From Xanthocytophaga flava (lineage in GTDB: Bacteria; Bacteroidota; Bacteroidia; Cytophagales; 172606-1), in the NCBI GenBank assembly GCA_030068525.1, contig JASJOS010000006.1:124001-188000 (forward strand): 64,000 nucleotides of DNA. Reading direction: 5' to 3'. The notes below the pieces were generated by a model. That model was not told the origin of the DNA. It ran no database searches and saw only the letters and a program-made list of their open reading frames with translations. This document shows, one piece after another, positions 36,103-46,500 of the stretch (positions are counted from its first letter, which is position 1; the number at the start of each line of letters is the position of its first letter). Made by a program: the position numbers and the translations under genes.

Positions 36103-38493
36103 TTATTCAGATCGGAGTGATTTAACCGGATTCTCTCTTGCAGCCTTAATGGCCAGAATGCTTACTGTTAGTAAGGCAATGGATATGACGACAAATCCTG
36201 AGATAAGGAAAAGCCAGCCTGATACAGCAAAGTGATAGGCAAAATTTTGCAGCCATTGTTGAATTGCATACCAGGCAATGGGTGTAGCAATTACAATGGC
36301 AATGACAACCAACTTTAGGAAATCAGTAGATAATAATGTTACAATACTTAAAACAGACGCTCCAAGTACTTTCCGTATACCGATCTCTTTGATTCGTTGT
36401 TCGGCCGTAAAGGCTGCTAATCCTAACAGGCCCAGACAGGCTATCAGGATAGAGAGTATGGTAAAGACAAATAATACCTCTCCTTGTTTTTGTTCAGTCT
36501 GGTATTGTTTGGAAAAGTTATCATCCAGAAAATGAAAGTTCAAACGGGCTGATGGATCAAAGGCATGAAAGGTCTTCTCTATAAATGCCAGCGCCTGCTG
36601 CGTTTTGTCTGGCTGAATGCGCAGATAAATATTGTCTCTTTCTGATGGAGGAGGCATTTGAAGTACCAAAGGCTCAATTTTATGCTGGAGAGAGTAAATG
36701 TGAAAATCTTTGACAACTCCGATTACTTTTGCATCCTGTGTGTTCCCTTGATTATCTATAAAGTATTTCACTCGTTTACCTATAGGCTCCTGCCATCCCA
36801 TTTTTTTGACCAGTGCCTCATTGACCAGAACGGCTTCCATCCGGTCGCTGATAATGTCTGGTGAAAAGTTTCTTCCTTTCAGGAGTTTGATTTCTAGGGT
36901 AGTAAGAAAGTCGCTATCTACCAGAAATTTTTGTACAACTTGAGTGCTTGTAGGCATCTCTCCGTTTTGTTCGAAAAATAGTCCATTGGTTCCAATGTTA
37001 TTATTGCCAATGGGGTTACTGGCAGAGGCTACAGATTCTATTAAAGGGCTTTGCTGAAGTTGTTGTTTCAGTGCACTAACCTGTGTGCGAACTTCTTCAT
37101 TATCAATATGAAACGTAGTTACCTGATCCTTATTAAATCCAAGGTTTTTTGTAGATGTATACTGTAATTGCAGATAAATTACCAAGGAACCTACAATCAT
37201 GATAACAGTGGTTGTAAACTGAAATACGACCAGTGTTTTTCTGAGACTGCTTCCTTTTCCAATTTTTGAAACTTGGTTCTTGAGTGCTGAAACCGGATGA
37301 AAGTTAGAAAGTAGTAATGCTGGATAAATGCCACTTACTACACCTACCAACAGTGAAAATAAGATAAAAATACCGATGGTAGTTGCTACTCCAAACTGAG
37401 AGAGAATCAGTGTTTTATCTGCTAGCTGATTAAAATAGGGAAGAGCGATGTTTGCCAGTACAAAACCAATGATAGCAGCAATACCTGTAAACAGATTCGA
37501 TTCTAATAAAAACTGTTGTACCAACTGAGCACGGGGAGAGCCTATCGCTTTCCTTACACCTACTTCCCGAACTCTTGTAGAAGATCTGGCTGTATATAAG
37601 TTGATATAATTGATACAAGCAATTACAAGGATTAGTACTGTCACCAGAATAAAGATGTAGATAGTTGTTATATCTCCATTGGGGCCAGCTTCATAGTCCA
37701 GATGGGAGTGAAGATGAATAGATGTAAGTGGCTGCAGTTCCATTCGGTAATCCAATGTTCCCATTTCACCTTTCAGATATTTTGGATAAAACCCTGGTAA
37801 CTTGGATTCCAGTGTTTGTACGTTCGTATTCGGTTTCAGCAAAATATAGGTATATAGACTGAAGTTTTGCCAGCCATCTGTCCAGTTTGCTGATAAGGAA
37901 CGAAGTGCACTGAATTGAAGATGTGAATTGGTCGGGATGTCTTCTATGACTCCAGTGACCAGATTCTCAAAGTTGTTGGAAAATTGTATAGGTTGATTTA
38001 ATGCTTTGGATGCATCGCCAAACAGTTTCTCGGCCAGGCTTCTGGTAATCACGATGGATTTATCATGTGTCAGAGCTGTTTTCGGATTTCCATAAAGAAA
38101 TGAAATACTAAAAATGTCAAAAACCGAAGGATCTGCAAAATAAATATCATTTACTTCCAGTTGTTTTTCGCCCAGATGTATGATTCCTCCTCCCTCTGGC
38201 ACAATACGAACGGTTTGTGCAATTTCGGGATATTCCCGTTTCAATGCTTCAGCAAAGGGTGCAGAGGTAGGAGCCAGTTTCAGATTTCCTCCTGGCCATT
38301 GTGCATAATGCACTACACGATAAATCCGATCAGCTTTGGTATGATACTGATCAAAACTTAATTCATCTGCCACAAATAATACCATTAACCATACTGCTGC
38401 AAATCCGATCCCCAAGCCTGCTATGTTGATGGTTGAAAATAGCTTATGGCGAATCAGGTTTCGCCAGGTTGTTTTAAGATAGTTCTTTAACAT
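36103..38493 (-). CDS. Double-length FtsX/MacB-type ABC permease 4
   Basis: A 796-aa paralogue. The first coupling motif is REVGVRKAIGSPR (about 311), with GVRK in place of GIRK as in permeases 5 and 7; these three form a second subfamily. The second motif is KEIGIRKVLGAS (about 703). The central TM is LVVFQFTTTVIMIVGS. It ends NPVKSLRSE. The first periplasmic domain is of normal size and has GEKQLEVNDIYFADPSVF, a MacB-domain signature region. Gaps are 43 bp to permease 3 and 53 bp to permease 5. Confidence 0.88.
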   Translation of the reverse strand: MLKNYLKTTWRNLIRHKLFSTINIAGLGIGFAAVWLMVLFVADELSFDQYHTKADRIYRVVHYAQWPGGNLKLAPTSAPFAEALKREYPEIAQTVRIVPEGGGIIHLGEKQLEVNDIYFADPSVFDIFSISFLYGNPKTALTHDKSIVITRSLAEKLFGDASKALNQPIQFSNNFENLVTGVIEDIPTNSHLQFSALRSLSANWTDGWQNFSLYTYILLKPNTNVQTLESKLPGFYPKYLKGEMGTLDYRMELQPLTSIHLHSHLDYEAGPNGDITTIYIFILVTVLILVIACINYINLYTARSSTRVREVGVRKAIGSPRAQLVQQFLLESNLFTGIAAIIGFVLANIALPYFNQLADKTLILSQFGVATTIGIFILFSLLVGVVSGIYPALLLSNFHPVSALKNQVSKIGKGSSLRKTLVVFQFTTTVIMIVGSLVIYLQLQYTSTKNLGFNKDQVTTFHIDNEEVRTQVSALKQQLQQSPLIESVASASNPIGNNNIGTNGLFFEQNGEMPTSTQVVQKFLVDSDFLTTLEIKLLKGRNFSPDIISDRMEAVLVNEALVKKMGWQEPIGKRVKYFIDNQGNTQDAKVIGVVKDFHIYSLQHKIEPLVLQMPPPSERDNIYLRIQPDKTQQALAFIEKTFHAFDPSARLNFHFLDDNFSKQYQTEQKQGEVLFVFTILSILIACLGLLGLAAFTAEQRIKEIGIRKVLGASVLSIVTLLSTDFLKLVVIAIVIATPIAWYAIQQWLQNFAYHFAVSGWLFLISGFVVISIALLTVSILAIKAARENPVKSLRSE

Positions 38494-38546
38494 AATGGTA
38501 AATGGTAAAACTTGAAAAATAATTCTACTAAAATGTATTGCCGAAA

Positions 38547-41000
38547 TTATTCAGATCGTAATGCTTTTACTGGGTTTTGCAACGCAGCTTTTATTGATTG
38601 GAAACTGATTGTTAGAATGGCAATGGAAAACGCAATAATTCCTGCCAATGCAAAAATCCACCAGGATACATGGATACGATAGGCAAAATTTTGTAGCCAA
38701 TCATTGGCAACATACCAGATAATAGGTGTGGTAATAACAAATGCTATGAGTAGCAATCTGACAAAGTCCTTTGATAACAGAGTCAGGATTTGTTGAATGG
38801 ATGCTCCTAGTACTTTTCGAATGCCTATTTCTTTGGTGCGTTGTTCTGAAGTAAATGTTGCTAGTCCAAATAAGCCCAGACAGGCTATGAAAATAGCCAG
38901 AAAAGATGCCAGGGTGAATAACTGTGTGTATTGCTGTTCAGTCTGGTATTGTTTGTTATAATTTTCATCCACAAAGAAGTATTCAAATGGATTACCACTG
39001 AAGTTATCCTTATAGATTTTTTCCAGTTCTGCTACTTTAGACTGAATTTGAGGCGTTGTAAGACGAACTACAAAATATTTTCCATTATGTCGGGGATAGA
39101 AGATAACCGGATCAATTGGAGTTTGTAACGATTTGTGGTGATAGTCTTTGATCAGGCCAATAATTTCGTATTGTTTGTTTTCTCCCCATTTTATTTTTTT
39201 GCCTACGGCCTCTGTGGCAGATAAAAATCCCAATTCAAGGGCTGCTTTCTCATTAACTATAATTTTATCTACATCATCCCATTTCTTTTCACACTGTTCT
39301 GCAGTGAAATTTTCGCCTTTCACTAACTGTATACCAAATGTTTCGATGAAGTGCTCATCTACAATAGCGATAGAGTAGGACTTTTTTTCATCAAGTGGCC
39401 GGGGATTGAGTCGCGTAATACCATTTGCATTATAATTGTACCAGTTTCCTGGCATACAACCCGGATTACTGTAGTTTTTTACATAAGGTAGTTGAGCTAA
39501 TTGGTTTAAAAAAACGGATGTAGTTTGTTTGAATGTTCCATCCCTTTCTACATCTTCTACCTTGAAAGCAAGTAATTGCTCCAGATTCATACCCAGTTGA
39601 GTATTCTGCATGTATTGTAGTTGCCCAAACAAAATGATAGTAGAAGCAATCAGACCAATCGAGATACTAAACTGAAACACTACCAGCGACTTACGTATGA
39701 ATAAACCTTTACCTGACTTACTAAATATACCTTTTAGAGTTTGTAAGGGTTGAAAAGAGGATAGTACAAAAGCTGTGTAAGCTCCTGAAAAAAGAGAACC
39801 TGTAACAAGTAACGTAATTCCAAGTATCCAGAGCCATCCTTCCTGAATAGTATGTAGTGATAACGGCTTTCCTATAATTGTATTAAATACATCCTGCAAT
39901 ATTACTACCAGCAGCAGAGCTAAAAGAAATCCGCTTATATTCAGTAAGATAGATTCTCCTAAAAATTGCTGTATGAGTTGAGAGCGGCTAGCCCCCATTA
40001 CTTTTCGTACTCCTACTTCTTTAGCTCGTTTCAGAGATCCTGCTGTGGAGAGGTTTATATAATTGAACCAGGCTATAAATAGAATAAGTATAGCAATGCC
40101 TCCCAAAAGATAGATAAAACCCAGGTTCCCTGTAGTAATGTAGTAGTCATTAAGTGATTGTGCCAGATGAATATTTTCTGCTGGTTGCAGGCGAAGTATT
40201 TCCTGATCAGTAGGTCGTAATTGCTTATTAAGAGCATTTATTTTTTGTTCAACTTTTTTATAGTCTGCATCTTCCTGCAATAGATAGAATATACTCATAC
40301 ATTGACTACTCAATCCATTCGGTTTGGCCCAATCATTTCCGTTCAGATTAGCAGGATTGCCCAATGTCTGCAACGATAGTACTATATTGGATTGTAGATC
40401 AGAATTGGTCGGAATATCTTTAAAGACAATGCTCACTGTATAGTTGTGTTTGCCAAACTGATTATTCAGTGTCAATATTTTTCCAATTGCAGATTCTTTT
40501 CCAAAGTATTTAAGGGAGTAGGATTCTGAAATAGCTACCGTATTTGGTTGATTTAATGATTTTGAAGTACCTTGTACTATCGGAAAAGTAAATAGCTCAA
40601 AATAAGTACCATCTGCATACAATACATCTTCTTCTCTGAATGATTTCGGAGATGTGTTTTTGTCATTAGCTGAATAGGTGACAATACCAGTTCCCATGCC
40701 ATTATTAGCGATCCTGCAATAAGCCTGTATGTCGCTGATTCGATCTTTTGAAATAGGAGCAAGTCCTGGTGGCAAAAAATCCCATGTTTCTGTCTTCCCT
40801 GTGCTACTTGATTCATACAATGCTCTGTACAACCGAGGTAGCTTAGTATGGAATGAATTAAAACTCTGCTCAAAGCTTATGTATTCGAGAATCAATAAAA
40901 AAGTAGCTATACCCAGTGATAAACCTGAAATATTGATCAGAGAAAATACTTTGTTTTTCCAAAGACTCCGAAATGCAATGGTAAAGTAGCTATGTAGCAT
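38547..41000 (-). CDS. Double-length FtsX/MacB-type ABC permease 5
   Basis: There are 817 residues from the ATG at 41000, which aligns with the paralogues' starts; a TTG six bases earlier is unlikely. Coupling motifs are KEVGVRKVMGASRSQ (about 327) and TKEIGIRKVLGAS (about 722). The central TM is LVVFQFSISIGLIAST. It ends NPVKALRSE. It belongs to the GVRK subfamily with permeases 4 and 7. The 87-bp gap from permease 6 holds no clear hairpin. Confidence 0.88.
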   Translation of the reverse strand: MLHSYFTIAFRSLWKNKVFSLINISGLSLGIATFLLILEYISFEQSFNSFHTKLPRLYRALYESSSTGKTETWDFLPPGLAPISKDRISDIQAYCRIANNGMGTGIVTYSANDKNTSPKSFREEDVLYADGTYFELFTFPIVQGTSKSLNQPNTVAISESYSLKYFGKESAIGKILTLNNQFGKHNYTVSIVFKDIPTNSDLQSNIVLSLQTLGNPANLNGNDWAKPNGLSSQCMSIFYLLQEDADYKKVEQKINALNKQLRPTDQEILRLQPAENIHLAQSLNDYYITTGNLGFIYLLGGIAILILFIAWFNYINLSTAGSLKRAKEVGVRKVMGASRSQLIQQFLGESILLNISGFLLALLLVVILQDVFNTIIGKPLSLHTIQEGWLWILGITLLVTGSLFSGAYTAFVLSSFQPLQTLKGIFSKSGKGLFIRKSLVVFQFSISIGLIASTIILFGQLQYMQNTQLGMNLEQLLAFKVEDVERDGTFKQTTSVFLNQLAQLPYVKNYSNPGCMPGNWYNYNANGITRLNPRPLDEKKSYSIAIVDEHFIETFGIQLVKGENFTAEQCEKKWDDVDKIIVNEKAALELGFLSATEAVGKKIKWGENKQYEIIGLIKDYHHKSLQTPIDPVIFYPRHNGKYFVVRLTTPQIQSKVAELEKIYKDNFSGNPFEYFFVDENYNKQYQTEQQYTQLFTLASFLAIFIACLGLFGLATFTSEQRTKEIGIRKVLGASIQQILTLLSKDFVRLLLIAFVITTPIIWYVANDWLQNFAYRIHVSWWIFALAGIIAFSIAILTISFQSIKAALQNPVKALRSE

Positions 41001-41087
41001 AAGCAAAAGTAGTTGAAGGGTTGTTGATAAGAACCTAATCTCTTTCCATTGTTGGCAATTGATAGAGGATGTTTTTCACAAAACAGG

Positions 41088-43478
41088 TTATTCAGATCGC
41101 AATGAATTAATTGGGTTGTCAAATGCGGCTTTCATTGACTGATAGCCAACAGTAATAAGAGCAATGAATAGAGTACAAACAATGGCGATTACAAATATTC
41201 CTGGTCCAATGGTGATTTTATATTTGAAGTCTTGCAACCAGTTATTCATTATCCACCAGGCAATGGGTGCTGAAATTACAAAAGCTATCACTACCAGTCT
41301 GACAAATTCTTTCCCGAAAAGTCCCAGTATCTGTTGACTGCTGGCTCCCAATACTTTTCGAATACCAATTTCTTTTGTTTTCTGAACTGCCATAAACGAA
41401 ACCAAGCCGTATAATCCTAACCCACTGATAAAAATAGCAATACCTGCAAATACCTGAATCAGATTAAACAATGTGTCTTCCTGTTTGTAAAAATTGCCGA
41501 TACGTTCATCCAGAAACTCGTATTGATAGAGAAAGTCGGGATAGGTTGCATTCCATATTTTTTCAATTTCAGGCAACAAGGTTTTAGTTTGGGCAACATT
41601 TATTTTAACAGCACAATTGTTATAGTTAGTTGCAGAAGACATAATGCAGATTGGCTTAATATCTTCGTGAAAGGAGAGATTGTGAAAATCTTTGACTACA
41701 CCTACAATATGTGCTGTCTTTCCCCATAATTCCAGATTTTTTCCGATGGCTTCCTGAGGTGATTTAAGATTTAGCCTTTTTATAAAGGTCTCATTGACCA
41801 GGTATTCACGGGTAGTATCACTTGGATAAATATTGCGTCCTGCTACCAACTTTATATTGAATGTAGACAAATACTGGCTATCTGCAGGTCTTGTATATAC
41901 ACTTACATGCTCTGCTTCAGGACGATTGTCGTAGTTAAAATCTGTTTCGTTATTGTTTTCAGAGGCAGGTGCTTCAAAACATAAAGAGGCATTTTGGATA
42001 CCTGCTATCTGGCTTAGCCGATTTCGCAACGAATTCATCTTCACTACATCTTCTGACGGAATCGGAAGCATGACTATGGCATCTTTGCTAAAACCCAGAT
42101 TGGTTTGTTTAAAATAAAGCATTTGACTGGCAACTACAATAGTTCCAATGATGAGCATTTGGGAAATGGTAAATTGGGCTACCACCAATGTGCGTCTCAG
42201 TGAAAATCCACCAATCTGTTGTTGTGTTAATTTTCCTTTCAGAGCTAGAATAGGTTGAAAACCAGATAGAATAAGTCCAGGATATGAACCTGATAAAAAT
42301 ACGACAGTAATTGCAAGTAATGGAATGAATATAAGTAGTTGCGGATTTTCGACAAGATTTAGAGTAAGTTGAGTGCCAAACCAGTCATTGACAGAAGGTA
42401 GTGCAAGCAGTGCCATCAGGTAAGCAACCAAAAATGCAAGAACAGTTACAAACCCTGTCTCTGCAATAAACTGCCAGAAGAGTTGAGTTCGTACACTTCC
42501 CAGTACTTTACGGATTCCAATTTCTTTAGAGCGTTTCAGTGCCTGAGCCGTTGCCAGATTTACAAAATTGACACAGGCAGTGATGATCAGAAATACACCA
42601 ATACAACCAATTGCCCATAAGTATTTCTTTTCAACTTTACCATCATACTTACTATCAAAATGAATATCTGCCAGTGGTTGCAGGTGATACTGAACAATCT
42701 TTGCATCTTTCTTGCTATGGTACTTTTGAATAAAAGCTGGAAATACTTTGGAAACTGCTTCTGGAGATGTATTGGGATTTAATCGTATAAAACATTGCAT
42801 ACCACTATACGTTGACCCCCACCGATCCTCTCTTTTTATCATCCCATCAAAGTGTTTTTTCACAGTTTCATATGAGATATAAATCTCCGTCTTACGATCT
42901 GTGTTTTTGGGTAGATCTTTTAATATACCTGTGATTTTGCACTCTGTCCGGTTATCCAAACGAATGGTTTTTCCAATGGGATTATCCTCTGAAAAATATT
43001 TCTTAGCTAGTCGCTCAGTTAATAAAACACTGTACACATTTTGTAATGCTTGTTTGGCATTGCCCTGAACCAGAGGGAAATTCATAATGTCAAAATATTC
43101 CGGTTCTACAAATGAAATACCTTCGGACTCTGTAAATTTTTTGATTTGATTGTTGTCGCGTAAGGTAATCAGTTGTTCATCAAATGTAAGTACCCGGGCA
43201 ACTTTATCTGCAAGGGCAACATCATTCCGAAATGCTTTCCCCAGTGGATTAGGAACACCTGGTGTAAAGTCTGGACCATCTGAGTTGAACTCTGTCACAA
43301 TACGATAAATCCGGTTTGGGTTTTTGTGAAATGTATCAAATTGCAGATGGTAGTAAATCAATGTAAAGATTAGCAGACTACAACAAATACCAAGTGCCAG
43401 CCCCAGCACATTGATGACTGTATAGGTACGATTTCGTTGCAGATTACGTAGCGCTATTTTGAAATAGTTGCGAATCAT
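41088..43478 (-). CDS. Double-length FtsX/MacB-type ABC permease 6
   Basis: A 796-aa paralogue. Coupling motifs are KEIGIRKVLGSVRTQ (about 318) and AVQKTKEIGIRKVLGAS (about 703); the AVQKTKEIG form is shared only with permease 8, its closest relative here. The central TM is LVVAQFTISQMLIIGT. It ends NPINSLRSE. A strong terminator lies just upstream, after permease 7, so this gene should have its own promoter in the 73-bp gap and probably heads the transcript running to permease 1. No canonical TAnnTTTG box is visible in that gap. Confidence 0.88.
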   Translation of the reverse strand: MIRNYFKIALRNLQRNRTYTVINVLGLALGICCSLLIFTLIYYHLQFDTFHKNPNRIYRIVTEFNSDGPDFTPGVPNPLGKAFRNDVALADKVARVLTFDEQLITLRDNNQIKKFTESEGISFVEPEYFDIMNFPLVQGNAKQALQNVYSVLLTERLAKKYFSEDNPIGKTIRLDNRTECKITGILKDLPKNTDRKTEIYISYETVKKHFDGMIKREDRWGSTYSGMQCFIRLNPNTSPEAVSKVFPAFIQKYHSKKDAKIVQYHLQPLADIHFDSKYDGKVEKKYLWAIGCIGVFLIITACVNFVNLATAQALKRSKEIGIRKVLGSVRTQLFWQFIAETGFVTVLAFLVAYLMALLALPSVNDWFGTQLTLNLVENPQLLIFIPLLAITVVFLSGSYPGLILSGFQPILALKGKLTQQQIGGFSLRRTLVVAQFTISQMLIIGTIVVASQMLYFKQTNLGFSKDAIVMLPIPSEDVVKMNSLRNRLSQIAGIQNASLCFEAPASENNNETDFNYDNRPEAEHVSVYTRPADSQYLSTFNIKLVAGRNIYPSDTTREYLVNETFIKRLNLKSPQEAIGKNLELWGKTAHIVGVVKDFHNLSFHEDIKPICIMSSATNYNNCAVKINVAQTKTLLPEIEKIWNATYPDFLYQYEFLDERIGNFYKQEDTLFNLIQVFAGIAIFISGLGLYGLVSFMAVQKTKEIGIRKVLGASSQQILGLFGKEFVRLVVIAFVISAPIAWWIMNNWLQDFKYKITIGPGIFVIAIVCTLFIALITVGYQSMKAAFDNPINSLRSE

Positions 43479-43510
43479 AGGAAAAGAGAGTCAATGTTGT
43501 ATGAAGTACT

Positions 43511-43544
43511 AAAAAAAAGCATGGTCTATTCTGTAAGACCATGC
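43511..43544 (-). terminator. Intrinsic terminator between permeases 7 and 6
   Basis: A 9-bp GC-containing stem (43519-43527 with 43536-43544, GCATGGTCT) has an 8-base loop followed on the minus strand by eight T. This is a textbook intrinsic terminator, 8 bp past the stop of permease 7. Confidence 0.88.
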
Positions 43545-43551
43545 CTGACAA

Positions 43552-45966
43552 TTATTCTGTACGTAACGAAGTAACAGGATTCGCTAAAGCTGCTTTGATT
43601 GCCTGAAAACTGACAGTTAACAAAGCAATCAGTAATGTGGTAATACCTGCTCCAACAACTATCCACCAGGACAAGTCTGTTCGGAATGCATATGTTTCCA
43701 GCCAGCGGTTGGTCGTATACCAGATAAAAGGAACAGAGACAACAAAGGCGATCAGAATTAATATGGCAAATTCCTTATATAAAAGTTGGAGTATTTCAGG
43801 AATGGATGCTCCCAGTACTTTTCGTATACCTATCTCTTTAGTACGTTGGACTGTTGTAAACATGGCTAGTCCAAACAATCCCAGACAGGCAACCAGTATA
43901 GCCAGAGAGGTGAAAAATCCAAATACCTGTCCAAACCGCTGATCAGCCTTGTATTGTTCATTGAAATGTTCATTCAAGAAAAAATACTCAAACGGATTAC
44001 CTGGGAAAAATTGTTTCCAGCTGCTTTGGATAGAGGCAATAGACGCATTGATCTGATTAGCCTCCAACTTGATAGAGAAGTATCCACGTACATCCGGTAT
44101 AAGGCGTATTACAAGCGGTTCATAGGTTTCGCGCAAAGATTGCTGATGGAAATTGTCTACTATACCTACAATGGTATATACCTCTCCCCAAAAGTCGATC
44201 TGATTCCCAATTGCTTGTTTAGGATCTGTAAAACCTAGCTGCTGGATACCCATTTTGTTGAGCATAACCGCTTTGGGATCTGTACCGAAGTCTTTGGCAA
44301 AGTTACGACCTGCTACTATTTTCAGATCATAGGTTTTCAGATAATCATAATCCACTCCAATGACCCGATATTGTTTACCTTGTTTTTCATCTGCACCATG
44401 CAACTTTATTCCACCTGCATTCCAGTCTACTGGTTGACCTGGAATGGTAGTAGATGCCGTTATGCTCTTGATAGTGGACTGACGTAATAACTTATTCTTA
44501 AAGGCTTCCAGCTTACGCATATACGTGGAGTCTGTACCAATGATAGGAGGATTGATAACCAAGGTCTGATCAATGTTCATACCTAGTTTCTGCTCCCGCA
44601 TAAACTGAATTTGCCGGAATACGGTAGCGGTACCTACCAGCAAAAACAGAGAAGCTGCAAATTGAAACACAACCAGGCCTTTTCGTAAGGCAATTCCCTG
44701 CCGGGTAGTAACCATGCGGCCTTTAAGAACGGCAACAGGTTTAAATGCTGAAAGCACAAAAGCAGGGTAAAGGCCAGAGAAGAATGTACCTACAACTAAC
44801 AATATCAATAGAGAGAGCCAGAATGTACCGCTGATAAGCAATGAAATACTCAGATGTTGACCGGATAATGCATTAAATAAAGGTAGTACCAGAACAACCA
44901 GTCCTAGTGCCAGTATAACAGCCAAACCATTTAATAATGCCGATTCAAAAAGAAATTGTGTAACCAATTGAGATCGTTGTGATCCCACAGATTTGCGTAC
45001 ACCGACTTCTTTTGCCCGATTTATCGCTCTGGCAGTTGCCAGATTGATATAATTGACCCATGCAATCACAACTATAAAAAAGGCGATACCCAATAGTAGA
45101 TATACTGTAGTCCCATCTCCATTGGCCTCTGCTTCCATCATATAGTGAGAATAGAGGTGGATGTCTTTTAACGGCTGAAGCAGATAGATTGCCGCTGAAT
45201 TGTATTTTTTATGATCTTCTCCTGCCAGTTTGTCTACTACACCCGGAAACTTTTTTTCTAAGGCTTTGGGATCCGTTCCTGGTTTCAGTAACAGGTAACT
45301 GAGACAACCGTCCCATTGCCAAGCTGTTTCGGGAGTATTAGGTTTAATCTGATTGATAAATGTTTCATACGAAAGCAACATATCTGCTTTCAGGTGGGTA
45401 TTATCCGGAAGATCTTTAAAAACTCCTGTAATTTTAAAGAGACGATCCTGATTCAATCTAAGATCCTTACCCATAGGATTGGTTGTACCGAATAATTTTT
45501 GAGCAAGAGACTCTGAAATGACAGCTGTATTGGGTTCTTGTAAGGCTGTCTTTGCATTACCGGTTAATAATGGGTAAGAGAAAAGTGTAAAAAAAGACTT
45601 ACTGGCAAAGTATACTCTTTCAATTTTAATGATATTTCCATCTCTGTTTACAATTTTAGTCCCTGTTCTGACCAGCTTTACATAATCTTCTATTTCACTG
45701 AATGCATCCTTAAAGGAGTTGGCTGCTGCAAAGGCTCCGGCGGCCCATTCTGTAGAAAGTTTTCCTTCATTGTAACGATCTTGCTTGATGCGATAGATAC
45801 GATCTCCTTTGGTATGAAAGTTATCATAGCTTAACTCAAAATCAACATATTGCAATATCAGCAGACAGGCTGCAATACCTATGGACAAGCCAATAACATT
45901 TATAAATGAAAATGCTTTGTGTCTGGATAGATTTCGGAATGCAATGGTAAGATAGTTCTTGATCAT
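43552..45966 (-). CDS. Double-length FtsX/MacB-type ABC permease 7
   Basis: An 804-aa paralogue of the GVRK subfamily: KEVGVRKSVGSQRSQ (about 319), then TKEIGIRKVLGAS (about 710). The central TM is LVVFQFAASLFLLVGT. It ends NPVTSLRTE. It follows the unknown 97-aa gene by 113 bp and is closed by a strong terminator, so these two genes probably make one short transcript inside the array. Confidence 0.88.
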   Translation of the reverse strand: MIKNYLTIAFRNLSRHKAFSFINVIGLSIGIAACLLILQYVDFELSYDNFHTKGDRIYRIKQDRYNEGKLSTEWAAGAFAAANSFKDAFSEIEDYVKLVRTGTKIVNRDGNIIKIERVYFASKSFFTLFSYPLLTGNAKTALQEPNTAVISESLAQKLFGTTNPMGKDLRLNQDRLFKITGVFKDLPDNTHLKADMLLSYETFINQIKPNTPETAWQWDGCLSYLLLKPGTDPKALEKKFPGVVDKLAGEDHKKYNSAAIYLLQPLKDIHLYSHYMMEAEANGDGTTVYLLLGIAFFIVVIAWVNYINLATARAINRAKEVGVRKSVGSQRSQLVTQFLFESALLNGLAVILALGLVVLVLPLFNALSGQHLSISLLISGTFWLSLLILLVVGTFFSGLYPAFVLSAFKPVAVLKGRMVTTRQGIALRKGLVVFQFAASLFLLVGTATVFRQIQFMREQKLGMNIDQTLVINPPIIGTDSTYMRKLEAFKNKLLRQSTIKSITASTTIPGQPVDWNAGGIKLHGADEKQGKQYRVIGVDYDYLKTYDLKIVAGRNFAKDFGTDPKAVMLNKMGIQQLGFTDPKQAIGNQIDFWGEVYTIVGIVDNFHQQSLRETYEPLVIRLIPDVRGYFSIKLEANQINASIASIQSSWKQFFPGNPFEYFFLNEHFNEQYKADQRFGQVFGFFTSLAILVACLGLFGLAMFTTVQRTKEIGIRKVLGASIPEILQLLYKEFAILILIAFVVSVPFIWYTTNRWLETYAFRTDLSWWIVVGAGITTLLIALLTVSFQAIKAALANPVTSLRTE

Positions 45967-46079
45967 AGGTTGATAAGTTGTAGTATATGGGAAATTCTAA
46001 AATGTAGAATACTGACAATGTAAATGAATGAGGTTTACTACTCATATCATAGTATCCCAAAGACTTAGTGTGGCAGGCG

Positions 46080-46373
46080 CTATTTTCCTGTCATGAGCTT
46101 TTGCTGAATGTGCAAATCATCCCGTTTTACAAAAGTGATAGGTACAAATTTCTGAGTAGGTGATCCTATATAATAGAGTGTCCAGTCCTGATCATACTGC
46201 TGCAACATATGCCGAATACATTCTGCCCTGTCTATAACAGGTACATCACACTCATCCCAATAGAATAACTCTATCCGATAATGAAGTTGTTGTTTTTGAC
46301 CATTGATGCTTACTTCTATTTCAATCTCTTGTTTACCTGGAGTGGAAGGGATCGGAATCGCTATATGTGCCAT
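46080..46373 (-). CDS. Unknown 97-aa protein inside the permease array
   Basis: A small acidic-to-neutral protein without signal peptide or membrane helix. The first half is beta-like (IEIEVSINGQKQQLHYRIELF) and the second contains DWTLYYIGSPTQKFVPITF. I recognise no family. The ATG at 46373 lies 48 bp past the terminator of permease 8. It is probably co-transcribed with permease 7. It is cytoplasmic by sequence, so it could be an accessory or regulatory protein for the transporters, but nothing in it proves this. Confidence 0.65.
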   Translation of the reverse strand: MAHIAIPIPSTPGKQEIEIEVSINGQKQQLHYRIELFYWDECDVPVIDRAECIRHMLQQYDQDWTLYYIGSPTQKFVPITFVKRDDLHIQQKLMTGK

Positions 46374-46419
46374 GTGTGGAGAGTATTTAGTCTGGAAGAA
46401 TTCATTCTGTTTTGTTCAG

Positions 46420-46449
46420 TAAAAGTGCAGTGAGTATACTGCACTTTTA
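46420..46449 (-). terminator. Terminator hairpin after permease 8
   Basis: A perfect 12-bp stem (46420-46431 with 46438-46449, TAAAAGTGCAGT) has a 6-base loop with A/T-rich outer pairs, 52 bp past the stop. The T-run is short (four). Confidence 0.7.
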
Positions 46450-46500
46450 TTGGACTTAAGTTATTTTATATATAGGCTTGCTCTGGATGTTAATCAGCCC

